This document shows, in pieces, positions 22,191 through 35,115 of a stretch of DNA of 64,000 nucleotides. The DNA is from Leptobrachium leishanense (taxonomy: Eukaryota; Chordata; Amphibia; Anura; Megophryidae): contig CM019063.1 of NCBI GenBank assembly GCA_009667805.1, forward strand, positions 352,494,942 through 352,558,941. Reading direction: 5' to 3'. Both the position numbers and the translations under genes were made by a program. Below the pieces are notes generated by a model. It had not been told where the DNA came from, searched no databases, and saw nothing but the letters and a program-made list of their open reading frames with translations. Numbering within the stretch: the stretch's first letter is position 1; the number at the start of each line of letters is the position of its first letter.

Positions 22191-23905
22191 TTTTTTAATT
22201 CAAATTTTTTATTTTGAAATATGTCATCATACAAATAAACGTAAAGTTAGGGCCTCGCAGGGCCGCACATAGTAATCTGTAATAACTCAGCATAAAGAAA
22301 AACAATATATGGACATCTATAAAGTCATCAAAGAGTAACAATAGGACAGCAAAAAACATCCCCAGATGGGGGGTCTCATCTATAGAGAAGCAACAAAACT
22401 TCTGATAAGTCACATAGAGAAATATTAGAGTCAGGTAGCAAGAACTAAGCATCAGAAAGTAATATTCAAAGAGTCCTCAACCAACAACGCAAAGAGTGTG
22501 GGGGTAAAAGGGAAAAATAAGGGGGGGGAACAATAGGGGAAAAACACATGCATGAATCAAAAAGAGTCCTCAAGGCGTATACTAGAGGTGAGAGGGTCAT
22601 AAAAATAAAATAATAAAAAATAATAATATTGTCAGCTTGTAGCCAGCATAAATCAGCATAAAAATGGGGAAAATCTCTGCATGGGGGTGTCATCTCAGGA
22701 AAGCATGGGTCAGCAACAGGCAGGTCAGCAAAAACACATAGCACCCCAAACTCCTCAGCCTGTGTCCAGCGAGTAGGCCGCATAGGAGGAAAAAAACAAA
22801 CAAAAAAAAAAAAAAAGAAACAGCATATGAAAGAGAAAAAGCAAAAGTCAGCTAAGTATGGCAGGTATTCAAGGGGGAGGGCAAAATGTCAGCAAAAGTA
22901 GAAAGCAGCGGGGGGGAATATGGGGATCTCTCAGAAAGAGCACAGCAAGGGGTTGCCGCAGAAAAGCGGAAACATGGTTCAATAGTCCCTTTCAGCCCGT
23001 ATCAAGATGCGGCCGCAACCGCTGGACAGGCAGCATACCACACAAGAGGCTGAGGCATCCAACCATAATAAGACCGAGACCACAGGTGCGACCTCTGAGC
23101 CACATCGGAAACCGAGCTGCTCCGTGGTCTCCTTTGCCAAACGCTCGGGGCCGTTTCATACGCAGTGTCGGGGAACGCATCCATTTTATTTTTACAGCCG
23201 GCCGTGGGAGATCTTCCTCAGCATGCATCTGACGAGGGTCCACAAAAGTCAGCTCATCCTCCAACTCAGCACACCCCAGCCCGTCTCCATCACTCTGCAA
23301 GTGGTGGGCAGCTTCCTCCTCGTCGGCGACAGACGTAGCCTCCCACGTGTCGTCCTCTGCTAGGTCCGCTTCCACCCGGCCTGTCTTCCACGCGGCCATC
23401 AGACGCCCGAGAAATCGGGCTATCTTCTCCCCCTGACAGCTGCTCCAGGCAGGCCTCGAGGGCCGCGAATGCAGCCTCCATGCCCCTGGCAGGGGGGGTA
23501 CGCTCCAGACTGCACCACCTCACTCCTTCCCCCAAAATCATCTCCGAGGGGACAGCCAGTACAGCTGGAAGATGGGGGCCCGCCATTCCTACAACCACTG
23601 ACCGTCCAGATTAGGCTCTCTGCAGGGGAGATTAGGAGAAGCGATCGTCCCGGAGCAGACTTGTAGGCCTCAAGATGGCCGACGGGTACTCTGACCTGCC
23701 GGGGAGCTGCGGCAACTTCTCAGCTGTGCTCCGGAGGGGGGGTAAAAACGGCCCCGGAGCTTGTCCCGTTGTGGCCAGCAGTGCAGGGACCTCAGTAGTG
23801 GGTAATTTGGGGAGAGACACCAGCTTAAAACCCCCGGTAACAAGCAAATTGAGCAGAGCTCTCCCCAGGCACGTCTTCTCCCTTGCAGAGCCAGCCACGC
23901 CCCCC
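22191..23905 (-). mobile_element. L1-related non-autonomous retroelement (copy 2), 16-bp TSD
   Basis: ACAGCTCCTATTTTTT is exactly duplicated at 22175-22190 and 23906-23921, typical of LINE-machinery insertion. On the minus strand the element starts GGGGGGCGTGGCTGGC, which resembles the 5' ends of frog L1s. It ends with the same T-rich tail as copy 1, so it appears full length at ~1.7 kb. Only short minus frames remain (22992-23399, 23290-23598). A short 'EACL' segment resembles one in copy 1. It is interpreted as an internally deleted L1 derivative lacking ORF2. Confidence 0.75.
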
Positions 23906-23959
23906 ACAGCTCCTATTTTTTGACAACTGTGTCCCTATTAATGTTAGCAAATGATTGCG

Positions 23960-26900
23960 TCACAACTACTGGCTATTTACTGGGGGTCTCTGATACTGGC
24001 TAATTACTGGGGGTCTCTGATACAAGCTAATTACTGGGGGTCTCTGATACTAGCTAATTACAGGGAATCTGATACTGGCTAATTACTGGGGTCTCTGACA
24101 CTTGCTAATTACTGGGGACTCTGATACTGGCTAATTACTGGGGTTCTGATACTGGCTAATTACTGGGGTCTCTGATACTGGCTAATTACTGGGGTCTCTG
24201 ATACTGGCTATTTGCTGGGGGTCTCTGATACTGGCTAATTACTGGGGGTCTCTGATACTGGCTATTTACTGGGGGTCTCTGATACTGGCTAATTACTGGG
24301 GGTCTCTGATACTAGCTAATTACTGGGGTCTCTGATACTGGCTATTTACTGGGGGTCTCTGATACTGGCTAATTACTGGGGTCTCTGACACTTGCTAATT
24401 ACTGGGGTCTCTGATACTGGCTAATTACTGGGGTTCTGATACTGGCTAATTACTGGGGTCTCTAATACTGGCTAATTACTGGGGGTCTCTGATACTGGCT
24501 AATTACTGGGGTCTCTGACACTTGCTAATTACTGGGGTCTCTGATACTGGCTAATTACTGGGGTTCTGATACTGGCTAATTACTGGGGTCTCTAATACTG
24601 GCTAATTACTGGGGGTCTCTGATACTGGCTAATTACTGGGGGTCTCTGATACTGGCTATTTACTGGGGGTCTCTGATACAAGCTAATTACTGGGGGTCTC
24701 TGATACTAGCTAATTACAGGGAATCTGATACTGGCTAATTACTGGGGTCTCTGACACTTGCTAATTACTGGGGTCTCTGATACTGGCTAATTACTGGGGT
24801 CTCTGATACTGGCTAATTACTGGGGTTCTGATACTGGCTAATTACTGGGGTCTCTGATACTGGCTAATTACTGGGGTTCTGATACTGGCTAATTACTGGG
24901 GTCTCTGATACTGGCTATTTGCTGGGGGTCTCTGATACTGGCTAATTACTGGGGGTCTCTGATACTGGCTATTTACTGGGGGTCTCTGATACTGGCTAAT
25001 TACTGGGGGTCTCTGATACTGGCTAATTACTGGGGTCTCTGACACTTGCTAATTACTGGGGTCTCTGATACTGGCTAATTACTGGGGTTCTGATACTGGC
25101 TAATTACTGGGGTCTCTAATACTGGCTAATTACTGGGGGTCTCTGATACTGGCTAATTACTGGGGTCTCTGATACTGGCTATTTACTGGGGGTCTCTGAT
25201 ACTGGCTAATTACTGGGGTCTCTGATACTGGCTATTTACTGGGGGTCTCTGATACTGGCTAATTACTGGGGTCTCTGATACTGGCTATTTACTGGGGGTC
25301 TCTGATACTGGCTAATTACTGGGGGTCTCTGATACTAGCTAATTACTGGGAATCTGATACTGGCTAATTACGGGGGTCTCTGACACTTGCTAATTACTGG
25401 GGTCTCTGATACTGGCTAATTACTGGGGGTCTCTGATACTGGCTAATTACTGGGGTCTCTGATACTGGCTATTTACTGGGGGTCTCTGATACTGGCTAAT
25501 TACTGGGGTCTCTGATACTGGCTATTTACTGGGGGTCTCTGATACTGGCTAATTACTGGGGTCTCTGATACTGGCTATTTACTGGGGGTCTCTGATACAG
25601 GCTAATTACTGGGGGTCTCTGATACAAGCTAATTACTGGGGGTCTCTGATACTAGCTAATTACTGGGAATCTGATACTGGCTAATTACTGGGGTCTCTGA
25701 CACTTGCTAATTACTGGGGTCTCTGATACTGGCTAATTACTGGGGTTCTGATACTGGCTAATTACTGGGGTCTCTGATACTGGCTAACTACTGGGGGTCT
25801 CTGATACTAGCTAATTACTGGGAATCTGATACTGGCTAATTACTGGGGTCTCTGACACTTGCTAATTACTGGGGTCTCTGATACTGGCTAATTACTGGGG
25901 TCTCTGATACTGGCTAATTACTGGGGTCTCTGATACTGGCTAACTACTGGGGGTCTCTGATACTAGCTAATTACTGGGAATCTGATACTGGCTAATTACT
26001 GGGGTCTCTGACACTTGCTAATTACTGGGGTCTCTGATACTGGCTAATTACTGGGGTCTCTGATACTGGCTAATTACTGGGGTCTCTGATACTGGCTAAC
26101 TACTGGGGGTCTCTGATACTAGCTAATTACTGGGAATCTGATACTGGCTAATTACTGGGGTCTCTGACACTTGCTAATTACTGGGGTCTCTGATACTGGC
26201 TAATTACTGGGGGTCTCTGATACTGGCTAATTACTGGGGGTCTCTGATACTAGCTAATTACTGGGAATCTGATACTGGCTAATTACTGGGGGTCTCTGAT
26301 ACTGGCTAATAACTGGGGGTCTCTGATACTAGCTAATTACTGGGAATCTGATACTGGCTAATTACTGGGGTCTCTGATACTGGCTAATTACTGGGGTCTC
26401 TGATACTGGCTATTTACTGGGGGTCTCTGATACTGGCTAATTACTGGGGGTCTCTGATACAAGCTAATTACTGGGGGTCTCTGATACTAGCTAATTACTG
26501 GGAATCTGATACTGGCTAATTACTGGGGTCTCTGACCCTTGCTAATTACTGGGGTCTCTGATACTGGCTAATTACTGGGGGTCTCTGATACTGGCTAATT
26601 ACTGGGGTCTCTGATACTGGCTAATTACTGGGAATCTGATACTGGCTAATTACTGGTGTCTCTGACACTTGCTAATTACTGTGGTCTCTGATACTGGCTA
26701 ATTACTGGGGTTCTGATACTGGCTAATTACTGGGGTCTCTGATACTGGCTATTTACTGGGGGTCTCTGATACTGGCTAATTACTGGGGGTCTCTGATACT
26801 AGCTAATTACTGGGAATCTGATACTGGCTAATTACTGGGGTCTCTGACACTTGCTAATTACTGGGGTCTCTGATACTGGCTAATTACTGGGGGTCTCTGA

Positions 26901-29900
26901 TACTGGCTAATTACTGGGGGTCTCTGATACTAGCTAATTACTGGGAATCTGATACTGGCTAATTACTGGGGTCTCTGACACTTGCTAATTACTGGGGTCT
27001 CTGACACTTGCTAATTACTGGGGTCTCTGATACTGGCTAATTACTGGGGGTCTCTGATACTGGCTATTTACTGGGGGTCTCTGATACAAGCTAATTACTG
27101 GGGGTCTCTGATACTGGCTAATTACTGGGGGTCTCTGATACTGGCTAATTACTGGGGTCTCTGATACTGGCTAATTACTGGGAATCTGATACTGGCTAAT
27201 TACTGGTGTCTCTGACACTTGCTAATTACTGGGGTCTCTGATACTGGCTAATTACTGGGGTCTCTGATACTGGCTAATTACTGGGGGTCTCTGATACAAG
27301 CTAATTACTGGGGGTCTCTGATACTAGCTAATTACTGGGAATCTGATACTGGCTAATTACTGGGGTCTCTGACACTTGCTAATTACTGGGGTCTCTGACA
27401 CTTGCTAATTACTGGGGTCTCTGATACTGGCTAATTACTGGGGGTCTCTGATACTGGCTATTTACTGGGGGTCTCTGATACAAGCTAATTACTGGGGGTC
27501 TCTGATACTGGCTAATTACTGGGGGTCTCTGATACTGGCTAATTACTGGGGTCTCTGATACTGGCTAATTACTGGGAATCTGATACTGGCTAATTACTGG
27601 TGTCTCTGACACTTGCTAATTACTGGGGTCTCTGATACTGGCTAATTACTGGGGTCTCTGATACTGGCTAATTACTGGGGTTCTGATACTGGCTAATTAC
27701 TGGGGTCTCTGATACTGGCTATTTACTGGGGGTCTCTGATACTGGCTAATTACTGGGGTCTCTGATACTAGCTAATTACTGGGAATCTGATACTGGCTAA
27801 TTACTGGGGTCTCTGACACTTGCTAATTACTGGGGTCTCTGATACTGGCTAATTACTGGGGGTCTCTGATACTGGCTAATTACTGGGGGTCTCTGATACT
27901 AGCTAATTACTGGGAATCTGATACTGGCTAATTACTGGGGTCTCTGACACTTGCTAATTACTGGGGTCTCTGATACTGGCTAATTACTGGGGTCTCTGAT
28001 ACTGACTATTTACTGGGGGTCTCTGATACTGGCTAATTACTGGGAATCTGATACTGGCTAATTACTGGTGTCTCTGACACTGCTAATTACTGGGGTCTCT
28101 GATACTGGCTAATTACTGGGGTCTCTGATACTGGCTAATTACTGGGGTCTCTGATACTGGCTAATTACTGGGAATCTGATACTGGCTAATTACTGGGGTC
28201 TCTGACACTTGCTAATTACTGGGGTCTCTGATACTGGCTAATTACTGGGGGTCTCTGATACTGGCTAATTACTGGGGTCTCTGATACTGGCTAATTACTG
28301 GGAATCTGATACTGGCTAATTACTGGTGTCTCTGACACTTGCTAATTACTGGGGTCTCTGATACTGGCTACTGGGGTTCTGATACTGGCTAATTACTGGG
28401 GTCTCTAATACTGGCTAATTACTGGGGTCTCTGATACTGGCTAATTACTGGGGTCTCTGATACTGGCTAATTACTGGGGGTCTCTGATACTAGCTAGTTA
28501 CTGGGAATCTGATACTGGCTAATTACTGGGGTCTCTGACACTTGCTAATTACTGGGGTCTCTGATACTGGCTAATTACTGGGGTCTCTGATACTGGCTAA
28601 TTACTGGGGTCTCTGATACTGGCTATTTACTGGGGTCTCTGATACTGGCTAATTACTGGGGGTCTCTGATACTGGCTAATTACTGGGGTCTCTGATACTG
28701 GCTATTTACTGGGGTCTCTGATACTGGCTAATTACTGGCGTCTCTGATACAAGCTAATTACTGGGGGTCTCTGATACTAGCTAATTACTGGGAATCTGAT
28801 ACTGGCTAATTACTGGGGTCTCTGACACTTGCTAATTACTGGGGTCTCTGATACTGGCTAATTACTGGGGGTCTCTGATACTGGCTAATTACTGGGGTCT
28901 CTGATACTGGCTATTTACTGGGGTCTCTGATACTGGCTATTTACTGGGGTCTCTGATACTGGCTAATTACTGGCGTCTCTGATACAAGCTAATTACTGGG
29001 GGTCTCTGATACTAGCTAATTACTGGGAATCTGATACTGGCTAATTACTGGGGTCTCTGACACTTGCTAATTACTGGGGTCTCTGATACTGGCTAATTAC
29101 TGGGGGTCTCTGATACTGGCTAATTACTGGGGTTCTGATACTGGCTAATTACTGGGGTCTCTAATACTGGCTAATTACTGGGGTCTCTGATACTGGCTAT
29201 TTACTGGGGGTCTCTGATACTGGCTAATTACTGGGGGTCTCTGATACTGGCTAATTATTGGGAATCTGATACTGGCTAATTACTGGTGTCTCTGACACTT
29301 GCTAATTACTGGGGTCTCTGACACTTGCTAATTACTGGGGTCTCTAATACTGGCTAATTACTGGGGTCTCTGATACTGGCTAATTACTGGGGTTCTGATA
29401 CTGGCTAATTACTGGGGTCTCTAATACTGGCTAATTACTGGGGGTCTCTGATACTGGCTAATTACTGGGGTCTCTGATACTGGCTAATTACTGGGGTCTC
29501 TGATACTGGCTATTTACTGGGGGTCTCTGATACAAGCTAATTACTGGGGTCTCTGATACTGGCTAATTACTGGGGTCTCTGATACTGGCTAATTACTGGG
29601 GTCTCTGATACTGGCTATTTACTGGGGGTCTCTGATACAAGCTAATTACTGGGGGTCTCTGATACTGGCTGATTACTGGGGTCTCTGATACTGGCTAATT
29701 ACTGGGGTCTCTGATACTAGCTAATTACTGGGAATCTGATATTGGCTAATTACTGGGGTCTCTGACACTTGCTAATTACTGGGGTCTCTGATACTGGCTA
29801 ATTACTGGGGTCTCTGATACTGGCCTAATTACTGGGGTCTCTGATACTAGCTAATTACTGGGAATCTGATACTGGCTAATTACTGGGGTTCTGATACTGG

Positions 29901-32900
29901 CTAATTACTGGGGTCTCTGATACTGGCTAATTACTGGGGTCTCTGATACTAATTACTGGGGTCTCTGATACTGGCTAATTACTGGGGTTCTGATACTGGC
30001 TAATTACTGGGGGTCTCTGATACTGGCTATTTACTGGGGGTCTCTGATACTGGCTAATTACTGGGGGTCTCGGATACTGGCTAATTACTGGGGGTCTCTG
30101 ATACTAGCTAATTACTGGGAATCTGATACTGGCTATTTACTGGGGGTCTCTGATACTGGCTAATTACTGGGGTCTCTGATACTGGCTATTTACTGGGGGT
30201 CTCTGATACTGGCTAATTACTGGGGGTCTCTGATACTAGCTAATTACTGGGAATCTGATACTGGCTAATTACTGGGGTTCTGATACTGGGTAATTACTGT
30301 GGTCTCTGATACTGGCTAATTACTGGGGGTCTCTGATACTGGCTAATTACTGGGGTCTCTGATACTAATTACTGGGGTCTCTGATACTGGCTAATTACTG
30401 GGGTTCTGATACTGGCTAATTACTGGGGTCTCTGATACTGGCTAATTACTGGGGGTCTCTGATACTGGCTAATTACTGGGGTCTCTGATACTGGCTAATT
30501 ACTGGGGTTCTGATACTGGCTAATTACTGGGGTCTCTGATACTGGCTAATTACTGGGGTTCTGATACTGGCTAATTACTGGGGTCTCTGATACTGGCTAT
30601 TTACTGGGGGTCTCTGATACTAGCTAATTACTGGGAATCTGATACTGGCTAATTACTGGGGTCTCTGACACTTGCTAATTACTGGGGTCTCTGATACTGG
30701 CTAATTACTGGGGGTCTCTGATACTGGCTAATTACTGGGGTCTCTGATACTAATTACTGGGGTCTCTGATACTGGCTAATTACTGGGGGTCTCTGATACT
30801 AGCTAATTACTGGGAATCTGATACTGGCTAATTACTGGGGTCTCTGACACTTGCTAATTACTGGGGTCTCTGATACTGGCTAATTACTGGGGGTCTCTGA
30901 TACTGGCTAATTACTGGGGTCTCTGATACTAATTACTGGGGTCTCTGATACTGGCTAATTACTGGGGTCTCTGATACTAATTACTGGGGTCTCTGATACT
31001 GGCTAATTACTGGGGTTCTGATACTGGCTAATTACTGGGGTCTCTGATACTGGCTATTTACTGGGGTTCTGATACTGGCTAATTACTGGGGTCTCTGATA
31101 CTGGCTAATTACTGGGGGTCTCGGATACTGGCTAATTACTGGGGTCTCTGATACTGGCTATTTACTGGGGGTCTCTGATACTGGCTAATTACTGGGGTCT
31201 CTGATACTGGCTATTTACTGGGGGTCTCTGATACTAGCTAATTACTGGGAATCTGATACTGGCTAATTACTGGGGTTCTGATACTGGGTAATTACTGGGG
31301 TCTCTGATACTGGCTAATTACTGGGGGTCTCTGATACTGGCTAATTACTGGGGTCTCTGATACTAATTACTGGGGTCTCTGATACTGGCTAATTACTGGG
31401 GTTCTGATACTGGCTAATTACTGGGGTCTCTGATACTGGCTATTTACTGGGGGTCTCTGATACTGGCTAATTACTGGGGGTCTCTGATACTGGCTAATTA
31501 CTGGGGTCTCTGATACTGGCTAATTACTGGGGTTCTGATACTGGCTAATTACTGGGGTCTCTGATACTGGCTATTTACTGGGGGTCTCTGATGCTGGCTA
31601 ATTACTGGGGGTCTCTGATACTGCTAATTACTGGGATCTGATACTGGCTAATTACTGGGGTCTCTGACACTGCTAATTACTGGGGTCTCTGATACTGGCT
31701 AATTACTGGGGTCTGATACTGGCTAATTACTGGGGTCTCTGATACTGGCTAATTACTGGGGTTCTGATACTGGCTAATTACTGGGGTCTCTGATACTGGC
31801 TAATTACTGGGGTTCTGATACTGGCTAATTACTGGGGTCTCTGATACTGGCTATTTACTGGGGGTCTCTGATACTGGCTAATTACTGGGGGTCTCTGATA
31901 CTAGCTAATTACTGGGAATCTGATACTGGCTAATTACTGGGGTCTCTGACACTTGCTAATTACTGGGGTCTCTGATACTGGCTAATTACTGGGGTTCTGA
32001 TACTGGCTAATTACTGGGGTCTCTGATACTGGCTATTTACTGGGGGTCTCTGATACTGGCTAATTACTGGGGGTCTCTGATACTGGCTAATTACTGGGGG
32101 TCTCTGATACTGGCTAATTATTGGGGTTCTGATACTGGCTAATTACTGGGGTCTCTGATACTGGCTATTTACTGGGGGTCTCTGATACTGGCTAATTACT
32201 GGGGGTCTCTGATACTGGCTAATTACTGGGAATCTGATACTGGCTAATTACTGGGGTCTCTGATACTGGCTAATTACTGGGGTTCTGATACTGGCTAATT
32301 ACTGGGGTTCTGATACTGGCTAATTACTGGGGTCTCTGATACTGGCTATTTACTGGGGGTCTCTGATACTGGCTAATTACTGGGGTCTCTGATATTGGCT
32401 ATTTACTGGGGGTCTCTGATACTAGCTAATTACTGGGAATCTGATACTGGCTAATTACTGGGGTCAATGACACTTGCTAATTACTGGGGTCTCTGATACT
32501 GGCTAATTACTGGGGGTCTCTGATACTGGCTAATTACTGGGGTCTCTGATACTGGCTATTTACTGGGGGTCTCTGATACTGGCTAATTACTGGGGTCTCT
32601 GACACTTGCTAATTACTGGGGTCTCTGATACTGGCTAATTACTGGGGTCTCTGATACTGGCTAATTACTGGGGTTCTGATACTGGCTAATTACTGGGGTC
32701 TCTGATACTGGCTATTTACTGGGGGTCTCTGATACTGGCTAATTACTGGGGGTCTCTGATACTAGCTAATTACTGGGAATCTGATACTAGCTAATTACTG
32801 GGGTCTCTGACACTTGCTAATTACTGGGGTCTCTGATACTGGCTAATTGCTGGGGTCTCTGATACTGGCTAATTACTGGGGTCTCTGATACTGGCTATTT

Positions 32901-34575
32901 ACTGGGGTCTCTGATACTGGCTAATTACTGGGTCTCTGATATTGGCTATTTACTGGGGGTCTCTGATACTAGCTAATTACTGGAATCTGATACTGGCTAA
33001 TTACTGGGGTCAATGACACTTGCTAATTACTGGGGTCTCTGATACTGGCTAATTACTGGGGTCTCTGACACTTGCTAATTACTGGGGTCTCTGATACTGG
33101 CTAATTACTGGGGTTCTGATACTGGCTAATTACGGGTCTCTGATACTGGCTATTACTGGGGGTCTCTGATACTGGCTAATTACTGGGGGTCTCTGATACT
33201 GGCTAATTACTGGGGGTCTCTGATACTGGCTAATTATTGGGGTTCTGATACTGGCTAATTACTGGGGTCTCTGATACTGGCTATTTACTGGGGGTCTCTG
33301 ATACTGGCTAATTACTGGGGGTCTCTGATACTGGCTAATTACTGGGAATCTGATACTGGCTAATTACTGGGGTCTCTGATACTGGCTAATTACTGGGGTT
33401 CTGATACTGGCTAATTACTGGGGTTCTGATACTGGCTAATTACTGGGGTCTCTGATACTGGCTATTTACTGGGGGTCTCTGATACTGGCTAATTACTGGG
33501 GTCTCTGATATTGGCTATTTACTGGGGGTCTCTGATACTAGCTAATTACTGGAATCTGATACTGGCTAATTACTGGGGTCAATGACACTTGCTAATTACT
33601 GGGGTCTCTGATACTGGCTAATTACTGGGGGTCTCTGATACTGGCTAATTACTGGGGTCTCTGATACTGGCTATTTACTGGGGTCTCTGATACTGGCTAA
33701 TTACTGGGGTCTCTGACACTTGCTAATTACTGGGGTCTCTGATACTGGCTAATTACTGGGGTCTCTGATACTGGCTAATTACTGGGGTTCTGATACTGGC
33801 TAATTACTGGGGTCTCTGATACTGGCTATTTACTGGGGGTCTCTGATACTGGCTAATTACTGGGGGTCTCTGATACTAGCTAATTACTGGGAATCTGATA
33901 CTAGCTAATTACTGGGGTCTCTGACACTTGCTAATTACTGGGGTCTCTGATACTGGCTAATTGCTGGGGTCTCTGATACTGGCTAATTACTGGGGTCTCT
34001 GATACTGGCTATTTACTGGGGGTCTCTGATACTAGCTAATTACTGGGAATCTGATACTGGCTAATTACTGGGGTCTCTGACACTTGCTAATTACTGGGGT
34101 CTCTGATACTGGATAATTACTGGGGGTTTCTGATACTGGCTAATTACTGGGGGTCTCTGATACTAGCTAATTACTGGGAATCTGATACTGGCTAATTACT
34201 GGGGGTCTCTGATACTGGCTAATTACTGGGGGTCTCTGATACTGGCTAATTACTGGGGATCTGATACTGGCTAATTACTGGGGGTCTCTGATACTGGCTA
34301 ATTACTGGGGGTCTGATACTGGCTAATTACTGGGTTTCTCTGATACTGGCTAATTACTGGGGGACTGATACTGATACTGGCTAATTACTGGAGGTCTCTG
34401 ATACTGGCTAATTACTGAGGTTCTGATACTGATACTGGCTAATTACTGGAGGTCTCTGATACTGGCTAATTACTGGGGTTCTGATACTGGCTAATTACTA
34501 GCTAATTACTGGGGGTCTGATACTGGCTAATTACTGGGGGTCTGATACTGGCTAATTACTGGGGGTCTGATACTG
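23960..34575. repeat. 10.6-kb minisatellite, 26-27-bp unit
   Basis: Some 400 head-to-tail copies of a unit close to GATACTGGCTAATTACTGGGGTCTCT (26 bp; 27 with GGGGG) fill this stretch. Common variants are 'gatactaGctaattactggGAAtct', 'gaCacTtgctaattactgggg', 'ggctaTTtactggggg' and shorter 'ggggTTct' units. These recur in a repeated order (tagc/gaat, then ggct/ggggtct, then cacttgct), giving a higher-order organisation. Because the unit contains TAA and is mostly not a multiple of three, no long reading frame exists. The right end (34300-34575) is more irregular. Confidence 0.97.
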
Positions 34576-34984
34576 GCTGTCTAATATCTGGGGCCCGTGC
34601 GGAGGGTGGGTCTTGAAGGCGCGGGGCGTCTGGTACGCCTCGCTAACTTCAATAGCCTGCCTCGGCCCCTCCCCATAGCCGACGAGGGGGGGCCCTTCAT
34701 GGATTCTTGCACCGAGGCCCTGAGGTTTCTAGTTACGCCTCTGATCGTAGACAAGCTGGGTCGGCAACAGATTAGCAATAATGAATGAGAGGAAGCGATG
34801 CAGGAACAGAAATCCACGCCAGGGCGACGAGGCAACCTGTTTTAAACCTGGCGGCTCCTCGTGACCACGCCAGGCCCCGCCCCCTCGGACGCCACTCGGC
34901 CATTACATGGTGCTGGCACTCGACCAGCCCTTGGCACAGAACCTTGCCCAGACCCCCCAGGAAGCATAGCAAGGGCTGAGGATG
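34576..34984. other. GC-rich single-copy-looking spacer
   Basis: Between the two arrays there is no recognised gene or repeat. Short open frames on both strands have no identifiable domain. Confidence 0.4.
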
Positions 34985-35115
34985 TAACAAATGTGCAGTG
35001 GGTATGAGCGTATCACAGAGCTCCACAGCCATAAAACTCACAGTAATGTGCAGAGGGTATGAGCGTATCACAGAGCTCCACAGCAATAAAACTCACAGTA
35101 ATGTGCAGTGTTTAT
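34985..35115. repeat. ~61-bp tandem units preceding a GC-rich minisatellite (copy 2)
   Basis: Units of 'gtatgagcgtatcacagagctccacagcaataaaactcacagtaatgtgcag' occur here, the same family as 19440-19590. Confidence 0.8.

Noticed and set aside
22992..23598. Minus-strand frames as host genes
   Set aside because: They lie inside an L1-type insertion with an exact 16-bp duplication and have no recognised domain.
23960..34575. Regularly spaced repeats suggesting a CRISPR array
   Set aside because: Units are directly adjacent 26-27-mers with no unique spacers, and the setting is eukaryotic.
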